DNA from: Saprospiraceae bacterium
Lineage (GTDB): Bacteria; Bacteroidota; Bacteroidia; Chitinophagales; Saprospiraceae
Assembly (NCBI GenBank): GCA_016719615.1
Contig: JADJYQ010000001.1
Location: 842,501-906,500 of the forward strand
Direction of reading: 5' to 3'
Length of the DNA: 64,000 nt
The position numbers and the translations under genes were made by a program. The notes beneath the pieces are model-generated. The model saw only the letters and a list, made by a program, of their open reading frames with translations. It searched no databases and had not been told where the DNA came from. Position 1 is the stretch's first letter, and every line of letters starts with the position of its first letter. Shown here piece by piece: positions 30,792 to 39,626 of the stretch.

Positions 30792-31608
30792 ATGAAACAG
30801 GATATTCTCAATCAAATACAACTAAATTTAAACAAACAATTTTTTTTGATAGCTGGTCCCTGTGTTGTCGAATCAGAGCAAATTTGTCATGATATCGCCG
30901 GGCAGGTCAATGAATTGTGCAAGCGTTTTGATATGCCCTACATTTTCAAAGCTTCTTATCGAAAAGCAAATCGTTCGAAATTAGATTCGTTTACTGGAAT
31001 TGGCGATCAAACCGGATTGGAAATTATACAAAAAATTGGGAATACATTTCAAATCCCTGTCACTACGGATATCCACACCGATGAAGAAGCTGGTTTTGCA
31101 GCTGAATATGTAGATGTTTTGCAGATCCCTGCATTTTTATGCCGGCAAACTTCTTTGTTGCTGGCTGCTGCCAAAACAGGAAAGGTAGTAAATGTCAAGA
31201 AGGGACAGTTTATGAGTCCTGAGGGTATGCAGTTTGCAGTTGATAAAATTAAGCAAAGTGGCAATCCAAACGTAAGGCTCACAGATAGAGGAACTACATT
31301 TGGTTATCAGGATCTCATCGTCGATTATAGAGGTATCCCAATGATGCAATCATTTGGAGTACCGGTCGTCATGGACTGTACCCATTCTCTACAACAGCCC
31401 AACCAATCATCCGGAGTGACCGGTGGAAAACCGCAGCTCATCGAAACCATCGCTCGTGCTGCCGTTGCAGTGGGCGTTGATGGTTTGTTTATTGAGACCC
31501 ATCCCCAACCACATTTGGCCAAATCAGATGGAGCCAATATGCTGAAATTAGACCTTGTTGGAGCCGCTTCTGGAAAAATTGCTACGCATCAGATCTGCCA
31601 TCTGTTAA
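30792..31608 (+). CDS. kdsA: 3-deoxy-8-phosphooctulonate synthase (one frameshift)
   Basis: About 272 residues. It condenses arabinose-5-phosphate with phosphoenolpyruvate to give Kdo-8-phosphate for lipopolysaccharide. Signatures: FFLIAGPCVVES, FKASYRKANRSKLDSFTG, PVTTDIH, LQIPAFLCRQTSLL, NVKKGQFMSP, DRGTTFGY, DCTHSLQQP and DGLFIETHPQPHLAKSDGANML. The given sequence reads on without a stop into the next gene, but a one-base shift near 31557 restores the normal C-terminus (LLEPLLEKLLRIRSAI-Cys-stop) at 31606-31608. The apparent fusion with the dehydrogenase is thus an artefact. It forms an operon with its neighbours, with one- and two-base spacings. Confidence 0.93.
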
Positions 31609-31610
31609 AC

Positions 31611-33170
31611 ATGTTATATGTTGACTACAGAATTCCGGCCTCAGAATGGAACAATGATCAGGTTCATCGCATCGCGATCTCGGCTGCGCTAAATCTTTTA
31701 CCCGATACCGTTTTTTATTATCGGGTGACGCGTAGAAACATAGATGCCAGAGGGCAGCTTATTTATTTTGTTTTAAAGGCAGAGGTTTCACTAACGAACG
31801 TTTGTTTGTATGAAAGTCCAGTGTTTGATTTTAAGGAGGTAAGTGATAAACCTTTAGTTCATATCATAGGTTCGGGTCCATGTGGATATTTTGCAGCACT
31901 GGAACTGATTTTGGCAGGAATCAAACCAGTCATCATTGAGCGGGGTAAAGATGTTCGCGAAAGAAGACGCGATTTGAAATTTATCCAGCAAGACGGGATT
32001 GTAAATCCGGATTCCAATTATTGTTTTGGCGAAGGTGGTGCTGGTACCTATTCAGATGGAAAACTTTATACGCGTTCTGATAACCGGGGTAATATCCGTA
32101 AAGTACTTGATTTGCTGATTTATCATGGCGCAGACCCTGACATCGCGGTTGATGTACATCCACATATCGGTAGCAATAAATTACCGGGTATTGTGCAAAA
32201 TATGCGAAACACCATTGAAAAATGCGGCGGCGAAATTTTATTCAATACCAGACTGGAAGATTTTGAAGTAGAGCAAGCAAAGATTGTACAACTCAAAACC
32301 AATCGCGGTGATTTTAAAACCGAAAGGGTCATTTTGGCTACTGGACATTCGGCCCGGGATATTTATCATTTATTTCAAAATAAAGGAATTTTAATTCAAT
32401 TGAAACCCTTTGCAATAGGGGTCCGTATTGAGCACCCTCAAACTGCGATTGATGCCATTCAATACAAACAGGCAAAAAGGCCTGATTACCTACCAGCTGC
32501 GAGTTATGCTTTGAGTTGCCAGATTGCAGAAAAAGGAGTGTTTTCATTTTGCATGTGTCCGGGAGGGCTTATCATTCCCGCTGCAACTGCTCCCGGTGAG
32601 ATCGTCGTAAACGGGATGTCTTTATCGCGCCGCGATTCACCCTTTGCCAATAGTGGGATGGTGACTACTGTAGATGAGAAGGACTTCAAGCACTTTGAAA
32701 AGCATGGGGCCTTACAAGGTTTGATGTTTCAGGCTGAAATTGAAAAAAGGATGTTTGACTTGGGTGATGGAGGTCAGAAAGCACCTGCGCAAAGACTGGG
32801 GGATTTTTTAAAAAAACAACTAAGTGCCGAATTGCCGGAGACTTCCTATATTCCTGGTATTTATCCTTCTGCATTGCATCAGCATTTGCCCTCAGCATTA
32901 GCAGAACGATTGAGAAAAGGATTAGAGATTTTTTGCCAGCGCTTGCCTAAATACAAACATAAAGACGCTGTGCTCGTTTCAACAGAATCGAGAACCAGCG
33001 CTCCCATTACCATTCCGCGGAATCCGGATCATTTGATGCATCCACAGCTTGCTGGCTTATATCCGGCAGGTGAAGGGGCAGGATATGCTGGCGGCATTTT
33101 ATCCGCAGCTATGGATGGACAGAAAGTTGCAAAGGCTATTGCTGCTGCGTTGCAATCAAAGTTGGATTAG
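31611..33170 (+). CDS. FAD-dependent dehydrogenase (COG2509 type)
   Basis: 519 residues starting at ATG 31611, two bases after the repaired kdsA stop. The N-terminal 90 residues form the small domain seen in this family (YYRVTRRNIDARGQLIYFVLKAEV). The dinucleotide-binding motif is HIIGSGPCGYFAALELILAGIKPVIIERG, followed by RRRDLKFIQQDGIVNPDSNYCFGEGGAGTYSDGKLYTR and the C-terminal GLYPAGEGAGYAGGILSAAMDG that closes over FAD. A Cys-rich loop FCMCPGG is conserved in the family. The reaction of this group is not well established. It was probably co-transcribed with kdsA. Confidence 0.85.
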   Translation: MLYVDYRIPASEWNNDQVHRIAISAALNLLPDTVFYYRVTRRNIDARGQLIYFVLKAEVSLTNVCLYESPVFDFKEVSDKPLVHIIGSGPCGYFAALELILAGIKPVIIERGKDVRERRRDLKFIQQDGIVNPDSNYCFGEGGAGTYSDGKLYTRSDNRGNIRKVLDLLIYHGADPDIAVDVHPHIGSNKLPGIVQNMRNTIEKCGGEILFNTRLEDFEVEQAKIVQLKTNRGDFKTERVILATGHSARDIYHLFQNKGILIQLKPFAIGVRIEHPQTAIDAIQYKQAKRPDYLPAASYALSCQIAEKGVFSFCMCPGGLIIPAATAPGEIVVNGMSLSRRDSPFANSGMVTTVDEKDFKHFEKHGALQGLMFQAEIEKRMFDLGDGGQKAPAQRLGDFLKKQLSAELPETSYIPGIYPSALHQHLPSALAERLRKGLEIFCQRLPKYKHKDAVLVSTESRTSAPITIPRNPDHLMHPQLAGLYPAGEGAGYAGGILSAAMDGQKVAKAIAAALQSKLD

Positions 33171-33232
33171 CTTCTTCATCAATTCATGGAATTAATTGGA
33201 GCATAAATTTAGGTGACGGGGAACAGTATTCA

Positions 33233-33240
33233 TACCTTTG
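33233..33240 (+). promoter_or_regulatory. Candidate -7 element of the E1 dehydrogenase gene
   Basis: TACCTTTG fits TAnnTTTG and lies 15 bases upstream of the ATG at 33256. It overlaps the alternative TTG start at 33238 and so supports the ATG as the true start with a very short leader. Confidence 0.45.
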
Positions 33241-33255
33241 CAAGCATACTCTTTT

Positions 33256-35322
33256 ATGACGAAGAAAAAACACCAAGCGCTCCCATCGGAATTATTAGAA
33301 AAGGCGTTCCGCCTGATTGCTACTGCAAAATCATTGACAGATGTTTATGAGGAGAACTTCAAGTTTGTAAGCAAATACGTACACGCTACTTCCAGAGGAC
33401 ATGAAGTGATTCAGATCGCATTAGGTTTGCAATTATTAAACATCGATTTTTTATCGGCCTATTATCGGGATGATAGCATGTTATTGGCCATTGGAATGGA
33501 GCCTTATGAACTCATGTTGCAACTTATGGCTAAACGAGATGATCCGTTTTCTGCAGGTAGATCCTATTACAGCCATCCGAGTTTGAGGCGCGATGATAAG
33601 CCTAAAATTCCACACCAATCCTCAGCAACTGGAATGCAAGCCATCCCTACTACCGGAATTGCCATGGGATTACAATATTTGGAGTTATCAGGAATGCAGG
33701 GTGACACAGAGCTTCGGCCCATTGCAGTTTGTTCATTAGGAGATGCATCGGTTACCGAAGGTGAAGTTGCCGAAGCTTTTCACATGGCTTCGCTTAAACA
33801 ATTGCCTATTTTGTACCTGGTCCAGGATAATGAATGGGACATTAGTGCACATGCTTCTGAAATCAGAAAAGGAGATGTCACAGATTTTATCAAAGGATTT
33901 CCAGGCATCGAATGTTATTCCGTTGACGGGACTGATTTTTTAGAATGTTATCGCGTTATAAATAAAGTAATTTCAAAAATCCGAAAAAAGCGAAAACCTT
34001 TTTTAATTCATGCTAAAGTTCCATTATTAAATCATCACACCAGTGGAGTTCGCAAAGAGTGGTATCGCGAAGATTTGAACGATCATATGAAACGAGATCC
34101 ATATCCGAAATTTTTTGAACTGATGTTAAATAACGGATTTTCAGAGGATGATTTAAGTCGCTTCGAATTGGAGTCACGCGAACAAGTGTTAGTTGATTTT
34201 GAAAAGGCCAAAAGTGCAGATGATCCGATGCCATCAGATCTCTATTTACACGATTTTGCTGAAAATAATTTTTTAGAAGAGGTCGGAGTAAGGCATCCTG
34301 AAGGCGGAGAAGAAAAGGTGATGGTCGATTGTGCTTTGTTTGCCATAGAAGAGTTGATGCGCAAACATCCTGAATGTTTATTGTACGGACAGGATGTGGG
34401 CAAGAGATTGGGTGGGGTATTCAGAGAAGCCGCAACCCTGGCGCAAAAATTTGGAGATCATCGCGTTTTTAATACACCCATTCAGGAAGCCTTCATCGTA
34501 GGCTCCACGGTGGGCATGTCTGCTGTCGGATTAAAACCCATTGTTGAAGTACAGTTTGCAGATTATATCTGGCCCGGCCTGAATCAATTGTATACAGAAG
34601 TTGCACGTTCCTGTTATCTCACAAACGGGAAATGGCCGGTAAGTATGGTGCTGCGCGTACCAATTGGCGCCTATGGCAGTGGCGGTCCATATCATTCTTC
34701 AAGTGTGGAATCTGTAGTTTGTAATATTAAAGGAATCAAAGTAGTTTATCCATCTAATGGCGCAGACTTGAAAGGTTTGATGAAAGCAGCTTATTACGAT
34801 CCGAATCCGGTGGTCGTTTTCGAACATAAAGGATTGTATTGGTCCAAAGTTCCGGGAACCGATATGGCCAAATGTGTAATGCCCGATGAAGATTACATCG
34901 TGCCACTTGGGAAATCGCGAATCGTTCAGACATGTGAAGCTACATCAGAACATTCAAGCATATGCATCATTACTTATGGTATGGGTGTGCATTGGGCTCT
35001 CAATGCATCAGTCGATTTGAGAGACAGGGTAGAGATCATCGATTTAAGAACTTTGGTTCCGCTGGATGAATCTGCCATCTATGCAGCTGTTCAAAAGCAT
35101 CATCGGGTATTAGTACTAACGGAAGAGACTTTAGAAAATAGTTTTGCGCAAACACTGGCTGGCAGAATTGCCATGCATTGCTTTGAGTATTTAGACGCGC
35201 CGCCTCAATGTATGGGGGCTAAAAATCTTCCGGCAATTCCACTCAACAGTACTCTGGAAAAAGAAATGTTGCCCGATGTACCTACTATCTTAATGAGGAT
35301 CCGACAAATATTGGAATACTAA
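33256..35322 (+). CDS. Fused alpha/beta E1 component of a 2-oxo-acid dehydrogenase
   Basis: 688 residues. Residues 1-330 are the alpha half with the thiamine-diphosphate motif GDASVTEGEVAEAFH ... QDNEWDIS; residues about 345-688 are the beta half (GQDVGKRLGGVFREAATL, FNTPIQEAFIVGSTVGMSAVGLKPIVEVQFADY, GSGGPYHSS, EIIDLRTLVPLDESAI, LVLTEETLENSFA). Fused E1 subunits are common in Bacteroidota and annotated as branched-chain 2-oxoisovalerate or 2-oxo-acid dehydrogenase. It decarboxylates a 2-oxo acid and passes the acyl group to the E2 lipoyl domain, elsewhere in the genome. ATG 33256 is preferred because the upstream TTG overlaps the promoter. Confidence 0.9.
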   Translation: MTKKKHQALPSELLEKAFRLIATAKSLTDVYEENFKFVSKYVHATSRGHEVIQIALGLQLLNIDFLSAYYRDDSMLLAIGMEPYELMLQLMAKRDDPFSAGRSYYSHPSLRRDDKPKIPHQSSATGMQAIPTTGIAMGLQYLELSGMQGDTELRPIAVCSLGDASVTEGEVAEAFHMASLKQLPILYLVQDNEWDISAHASEIRKGDVTDFIKGFPGIECYSVDGTDFLECYRVINKVISKIRKKRKPFLIHAKVPLLNHHTSGVRKEWYREDLNDHMKRDPYPKFFELMLNNGFSEDDLSRFELESREQVLVDFEKAKSADDPMPSDLYLHDFAENNFLEEVGVRHPEGGEEKVMVDCALFAIEELMRKHPECLLYGQDVGKRLGGVFREAATLAQKFGDHRVFNTPIQEAFIVGSTVGMSAVGLKPIVEVQFADYIWPGLNQLYTEVARSCYLTNGKWPVSMVLRVPIGAYGSGGPYHSSSVESVVCNIKGIKVVYPSNGADLKGLMKAAYYDPNPVVVFEHKGLYWSKVPGTDMAKCVMPDEDYIVPLGKSRIVQTCEATSEHSSICIITYGMGVHWALNASVDLRDRVEIIDLRTLVPLDESAIYAAVQKHHRVLVLTEETLENSFAQTLAGRIAMHCFEYLDAPPQCMGAKNLPAIPLNSTLEKEMLPDVPTILMRIRQILEY

Positions 35323-35442
35323 GACTTTGATATTATAGTTCTGTTAGAATTTTTAAAGAGTATCAGACTTGATGAAATAGCTGTTCCTTTTTTTTAATAA
35401 CCCGCAACCACGATGCGTCGGAACAAAATGAACTTTAAAAAA

Positions 35443-35485
35443 GGGTCCGATTGCCTTCAACAAATCCGGACCCTATTAAATTTTG
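35443..35485. terminator. Bidirectional terminator between convergent genes
   Basis: GGGTCCG (35443-35449) pairs with CGGACCC (35467-35473), with A-runs before and T-rich sequence after. It sits between the E1 gene and the T9SS CX4CH-protein gene, which converge here. Confidence 0.75.
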
Positions 35486-35510
35486 TTTGATTCAAAAATC
35501 ATTCACGCTA

Positions 35511-36326
35511 TCAATGTATATAAATCTTTTTGGTGATTTTGTATTGTGCTACCTTAAAGTGAACCAGATAAATGCCAGAGGGCAATTTACCGATCAATAG
35601 TACATTTCTTTCCAGCTGATGCTGTTGTAAAATAAGATTGCCATTGATGTCATTTAAGCTAACGGAATGTACACTGCCTGTATGAGTGCCCAGGAATACG
35701 ATTTCATTTCCGTTGCTGAAAATATTAAAATCGAAAGCGTTTTTGTCAAGTTCTTCATTGGCTACAGGCATTTTGAATGCATAGGACTTTCTTACTTTAA
35801 TAACATTATCTCCAATGCGATCTCCGTTTCCGTTTGCTAACAATGCAGTGAAATAAAAAATGATACTGTCATTAGCAACAGAGGCTGGTGCCGTGTAATT
35901 AAATTTCCACCGGGCTTCTCCATTCACATCAAAAAACCGGGCTTGTAAATGCCTGGCATAAAACCGCCGGGTTACATTGTCCCGGGCAACATTTACGCGT
36001 TCATTGGGAATTTCGGCCAGAGTGCCAACAGATGCAAACCCGTCGTCGAGTGCAGTCAATTGGAAACCTGTGCGGATGGCAGAATCAGATTGGTTCAAAA
36101 TAGTGACTTCGTAAGTTTTATTGGCTTCCAAAGTGTCCGGAAGTCCAACCAATACAGCAGTGCCTGTATAATTTCCTCCACCGTGGCAATTGTTTTGCTG
36201 GCAAGTGGTTTCTCCCGGAGCACCTGTGTTTGCAGTAGGTGGATTAGATGGTTCAGGTACAGAAGAATTAAAAAGTGAAAAGAAAAATAGGGCAATAAAA
36301 AAATAAAGGCTGAAATTTTTTTTCAT
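35511..36326 (-). CDS. T9SS type A secreted protein with N-terminal CX4CH motif (choice-of-anchor V-like)
   Basis: 271 residues from ATG 36326. The signal peptide is followed by TANTGAPGETTCQQNNCHGGG. The CQQNNCH sequence is a CX4CH motif, a heme-c-like site at the start of the Bacteroidota choice-of-anchor V domain. A beta-sandwich domain follows (VLVGLPDTLEANKTYEVTIL ... FYARHLQARFF ... WKFNYTAP), and the C-terminal 75 residues form a type A sorting domain (FNIFSNGNEIVFLG ... GIYLVHFKVAQYKITKKIYIH). It is exported by T9SS. It is the last gene of a three-gene operon with a DUF5777 barrel and a cytochrome lipoprotein. Whether heme is attached is unproven. Confidence 0.8.
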   Translation of the reverse strand: MKKNFSLYFFIALFFFSLFNSSVPEPSNPPTANTGAPGETTCQQNNCHGGGNYTGTAVLVGLPDTLEANKTYEVTILNQSDSAIRTGFQLTALDDGFASVGTLAEIPNERVNVARDNVTRRFYARHLQARFFDVNGEARWKFNYTAPASVANDSIIFYFTALLANGNGDRIGDNVIKVRKSYAFKMPVANEELDKNAFDFNIFSNGNEIVFLGTHTGSVHSVSLNDINGNLILQQHQLERNVLLIGKLPSGIYLVHFKVAQYKITKKIYIH

Positions 36327-36360
36327 TGAATCTGATTTGAAATTTTTACTATTGATAACC

Positions 36361-37257
36361 TTACTCGTCAATTTTATTTTTTACAATTTGAAATATTCTG
36401 GAAAGATTAAAACCGAATTGCACCTCGCCTGAAAATAAATTTCCATTTTCTTCAGCCATTAGTGCACGTTCATTCATTCCGGTTGAATTTGAAAAATGCA
36501 ATTGAAATACATGTCCACCGGTTTCAATATCAACGCCAACCGAAAGTGGATGAGAACGAAAATCTCTTGGAAATTTATTAAATGGATAATAATAATCTAC
36601 CACCAATGCGAGTCGTTTGGTCAGTTTATATCGAGCCCCTAGTCCTAATGCATACATATTATTTGGTATCAAAACATTATCTACAATATTGCTATGAATC
36701 AAGATCGGATTTATTTGGGCCGTAAGTTTTTCGCTGAATTTTCTTCCGATGATCAACTGATGAAAATAGGAGAGTCTTCTAACCTCAGTTACTTCTATTT
36801 CAGGATCTGGTAAAGCATTTTCTTTTTGTCCGTTCCGAATAAGACCTGATGTCCATACTACAGAAACGGGCATATTTTTTGCACCTTCTGATTGCCAAAG
36901 AATTCTATATTTTACGAATGCATCCAATTCTTTTTTAAAAGTACTTCTTGCAATTCCGACAGATAAATTTTTGCTGATTCCATAGTCGAAACTCATTCGC
37001 ATGGTTGCATTATCCAAACCAAAAAATTCATCAAATCCCTGATCAACTCGACCGAAGCGGTGTAATATTCTAAAATCCAAAGCACCTGCGGGAAGCATTT
37101 CCATGCTATGAGAACTAATGACTCTCGGAGATTTAAAAGCATTTGTAATTTTAGTGGTCTGTTCAGGTTCTGTTCCAAGTACATCAAGCAGATCTTGAGC
37201 ATTCAACTGGTAAAAACACAAGGAGCATAATAAAAAAGCTATTTTTTTAAGAATCAT
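36361..37257 (-). CDS. DUF5777-family beta-barrel protein
   Basis: 298 residues from ATG 37257 (MILKKIAFLLCSLCFYQLNAQ, signal peptide). The mature part begins DLLDVLGTEPEQTTKITNAFKSPRVISSHSMEMLPAGALDFRI, the usual opening of DUF5777, followed by alternating hydrophobic strands such as RMSFDYGISKNLSVGIARSTF and YALGLGARYKLTKRLALVVDYYYPF. It is likely an outer-membrane barrel. Members are typically encoded next to c-type-cytochrome lipoproteins, as here; function unknown. Gaps of 52 and 34 bases separate it from its operon neighbours. Confidence 0.82.
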   Translation of the reverse strand: MILKKIAFLLCSLCFYQLNAQDLLDVLGTEPEQTTKITNAFKSPRVISSHSMEMLPAGALDFRILHRFGRVDQGFDEFFGLDNATMRMSFDYGISKNLSVGIARSTFKKELDAFVKYRILWQSEGAKNMPVSVVWTSGLIRNGQKENALPDPEIEVTEVRRLSYFHQLIIGRKFSEKLTAQINPILIHSNIVDNVLIPNNMYALGLGARYKLTKRLALVVDYYYPFNKFPRDFRSHPLSVGVDIETGGHVFQLHFSNSTGMNERALMAEENGNLFSGEVQFGFNLSRIFQIVKNKIDE

Positions 37258-37309
37258 AACGAATGTTAGTTTAAGCTTGCACATTTTTAAAAACCAATGA
37301 CGACAAGAT

Positions 37310-37963
37310 TTAATTATTTTTGGCGCCTTCTGCAATCCATTTTTCAATTTGCCTTATTTTGCAATCGGGTATTTTGCTTCCGTTTTTGGGCATAGCGACA
37401 TAACCTCTATCCCGACGAATTGATCCTAATAAACTGGTATTATCTACAGTCTCCTTAACACCTGCATAGCTATTGTAATTAATGCTTCCCTGTGGTTGGC
37501 TACCCGCATGGCAACCATTGCAATAGAGTTCGAGAATAGGTAAAATGGTCGTTGAATACCGCACGTCTAAGGTATCGCATAAAATCTCACTACAGGGTAC
37601 ATCCTTTTTGGCTCCTTGTTCGATCCACAGTGCCAGGGTCGTAATTTCCTCTTTTCCTAATCTTGGGAAAGGATCGGGTGGCATGGTGTTAAATGCTGAA
37701 GTAATGACTTTATACAATTCGCTTCCGGCATAATTCCCGGGCTCTACAATGCGCAACAATTCTTCATAGGATGTAAAATCGTAGCCTTCCGTCCGATCTG
37801 CGCTATTATGACAACCGCTCCGGGTACAGGATGACAAGATCAGGGGCGCTACTTCCTGTTCATAACAAACTTCTCTGCCAATCCCAATATATTCATCTGT
37901 ACAGGCGTAAAAAGCTAAAAGAATGAAGGTCAATACAATAAATCGCGTAATAAAGTTCACCAT
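37310..37963 (-). CDS. Dihaem c-type cytochrome lipoprotein
   Basis: 217 residues from ATG 37963. The lipobox is AFYAC (Cys21). Two haem-type sites lie in repeated half-domains: SCTRSGCHN (CX4CH) and YCNGCHAG (CX2CH), each followed by a distal Met region (FNTMPPDPFPRLG, AMPKNGSKIP) and the closing helix ALWIEQGAKKD or EKWIAEGAKNN. This matches the small cytochrome domains (PSCyt-like) found in Bacteroidota lipoproteins. It probably sits in a periplasm-facing membrane leaflet and passes electrons. It is the first gene of the operon with the DUF5777 barrel and the CX4CH exported protein. A TATTTTTG element lies at 37985-37992 on the minus strand. Confidence 0.83.
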   Translation of the reverse strand: MVNFITRFIVLTFILLAFYACTDEYIGIGREVCYEQEVAPLILSSCTRSGCHNSADRTEGYDFTSYEELLRIVEPGNYAGSELYKVITSAFNTMPPDPFPRLGKEEITTLALWIEQGAKKDVPCSEILCDTLDVRYSTTILPILELYCNGCHAGSQPQGSINYNSYAGVKETVDNTSLLGSIRRDRGYVAMPKNGSKIPDCKIRQIEKWIAEGAKNN

Positions 37964-37984
37964 AGAATTAAATAAAACCTTTAG

Positions 37985-37992
37985 CAAAAATA
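37985..37992 (-). promoter_or_regulatory. Candidate -7 element of the cytochrome operon
   Basis: On the minus strand TATTTTTG fits TAnnTTTG, 21 bases upstream of the cytochrome ATG. No good TTTG was found at -33. Confidence 0.4.
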
Positions 37993-38120
37993 GAATTTAG
38001 TTTGGAAATACCATGAACATTAACGTTCTGCCAAAATAATGATGTGTTGACAACCATCATGGGAATAAAGAATTATTTTGGAGCATCGGACCAGTTTAAA
38101 ATGTCTTCTTTCTTTTTGAG

Positions 38121-38168
38121 AAAAAAAAAGAGGATCCGAAACAATTTCGGGATCCTCTTTTTATTTAG
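38121..38168. terminator. Intrinsic terminator
   Basis: An A-run, then AGAGGATCC paired with GGATCCTCT around a central GAAACAATTTC arm pair, then a T run. It follows the PepSY-like lipoprotein gene on the minus strand. The A and T runs would let it act in both directions. Confidence 0.85.
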
Positions 38169-38182
38169 GGCTCTGAATCGCG

Positions 38183-38809
38183 TTATTTCAATTCCTTCAC
38201 AAAGTTTCCATTGGCATCAAAAAGTAAAACTTTGAGCAATCCGTTAACTTCGATGGCAATCATGTATTCACCTGATTTTGTGCTGCCGGCGCGTTTCAAT
38301 ACATTGCCCTGATAATTTGCATCCAGATACTCCGTGATCAATGAAGGTAAAGTGTTTGGGTCAACAGGTTTTAAATGTTTGCGTTTGCCTTTAGGTCCTT
38401 TTTTCTTAGGATCCAGTTCTTTAATAAAAGTACCATCGGGACCAAATTCCAAAATCTTAAATTCTTTTTCACCCAATTGAATAAGCACGATGATGTTTCC
38501 ATTTCTCAATTCGCATGCCCGTTTTGCCAGGACGTTTGCATAATTGGAAGCAATGTAGTCAGTAATGGAAGCAGGGAGATCTTCAATGGCAATTGGCTTG
38601 CACAAAGAATCGCGTCTGTGTTTTTTCTTTCCCATAGTGGAAGGATCTGCACCCAGGTCGGCATTTAAACCTTCATCTGTCCCTGATTCATCATTGTTCC
38701 CGGTCAATTCCAGGGTGCCGGTTTCAAGTCCCGTTTCGACTAAACTTTCTTGTTGACATGAAGCCATCAGGATGGCGACAAACGCCATCAAACTCAAAAT
38801 ACTTTTCAT
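38183..38809 (-). CDS. Lipoprotein with two PepSY-like domains
   Basis: 208 residues. Signal peptide with lipobox LMASC (Cys18), then an acidic linker (residues 20-60) and a basic KKKHRR patch. Two copies of a 60-residue PepSY-like unit follow: LPASITDYIASNYANVLAKRA...KEFKILEFGPDGTFIKEL and LPSLITEYLDANYQGNVLKRA...GLLKVLLFDANGNFVKEL, separated by a Lys/Gly-rich linker. PepSY-like proteins are periplasmic and often calcium- or peptidase-associated, but the function of this group is unknown. The unit duplication is clear by eye. It is divergent from the ECF sigma gene, 211 bases away. Confidence 0.78.
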   Translation of the reverse strand: MKSILSLMAFVAILMASCQQESLVETGLETGTLELTGNNDESGTDEGLNADLGADPSTMGKKKHRRDSLCKPIAIEDLPASITDYIASNYANVLAKRACELRNGNIIVLIQLGEKEFKILEFGPDGTFIKELDPKKKGPKGKRKHLKPVDPNTLPSLITEYLDANYQGNVLKRAGSTKSGEYMIAIEVNGLLKVLLFDANGNFVKELK

Positions 38810-39020
38810 AAATGTTAAATTAAAAAAATGATTAATAATTGTTTAGGTAGTCGTGTTCCATTCGGGATCAAATTTTTTTGAATTATAGATTGGATGGTAT
38901 GAAGACATTTTGGTTTAATGTGTTTTTACATTTCTCAAAAAATATATATTTATGCAATAGGCAACCATTTTCTGCCTAAATTCGTAGGTTCATATTAAAG
39001 CTAATCCATATTAAACCATA

Positions 39021-39626
39021 TTGGCGGGATTTGATCAACATATAGACGTTCCGGAACTGGAGAAGCTTATAAAAGCATGTATCGATCAGCAGCCCCTGGC
39101 TCAGCGCAGGATGTATGAGTGTTTTCATGCTTTTGTAAAGGGCATTTGCCTGCGATATACATCCAAATTAGAAGATTGTGAGGAAGTTATGGATGATGCC
39201 TTTCTGAAAATGTTCAGAAACCTGGATAAATACAATGCTGAAAGACCATTTAAGGCCTGGTTGCGGACGATTGTGGTCAATACGGCCATCGATTATTATA
39301 GACAATCGCTAAGAAACATCATGTCGAATTCAATCGATGATCACCCGCATCTGACCATCGCCGAACAAACGCTGGCAGATTTATCGACAGACGATATTAT
39401 GAAGGCGGTGCATAAATTGAGTCCGGGGTATCGAACCGTTTTTATGATGTATGTCATAGATGGCTATAACCACAAAGAAATAGCAGAAATGCTGAATATC
39501 ACCGAAGGCACTTCCAAGTCAAATTTATCAAAAGCAAGGATGAAAATGCAGGAATTGTTGCTGACGATGTATAAAAATGAATTATCACCTCATTTAATGA
39601 ATTATACCTTACCATCCAATTTATGA
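39021..39626 (+). CDS. ECF-family RNA polymerase sigma factor
   Basis: 201 residues, typical for ECF factors. Region 2 (residues about 25-95) includes LEDCEEVMDDAFLKMFRNLDKY and RPFKAWLRTIVVNTAIDYYR. Region 4 (about 125-185) carries LSPGYRTVFMMYVIDGYNHKEIAEMLNITEGTSKSNLSKARMKMQ, a helix-turn-helix that reads the -35 element. It redirects RNA polymerase in response to an envelope signal. The start is TTG at 39021 (MAGFDQHID). The stop overlaps the start of the next gene by four bases, so the two are translationally coupled; the partner is probably its regulator. Confidence 0.92.
   Translation: MAGFDQHIDVPELEKLIKACIDQQPLAQRRMYECFHAFVKGICLRYTSKLEDCEEVMDDAFLKMFRNLDKYNAERPFKAWLRTIVVNTAIDYYRQSLRNIMSNSIDDHPHLTIAEQTLADLSTDDIMKAVHKLSPGYRTVFMMYVIDGYNHKEIAEMLNITEGTSKSNLSKARMKMQELLLTMYKNELSPHLMNYTLPSNL

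Noticed and set aside
31791..31804. CTAACGAACGTTTG, an exact fit to the PaaR-type operator pattern
   Set aside because: It lies inside the coding sequence of the FAD dehydrogenase, 180 bases from its start, and encodes ordinary residues. It is likely chance, as is the looser match at 26803 inside the receptor gene.
30792..33170. A 792-residue fusion of KdsA with an FAD-dependent dehydrogenase
   Set aside because: A one-base shift near 31557 restores the normal KdsA C-terminus and stop at 31606-31608, and an ATG for the dehydrogenase follows two bases later. The sequence between the domains makes no sense in the fused frame. The fusion is an artefact.
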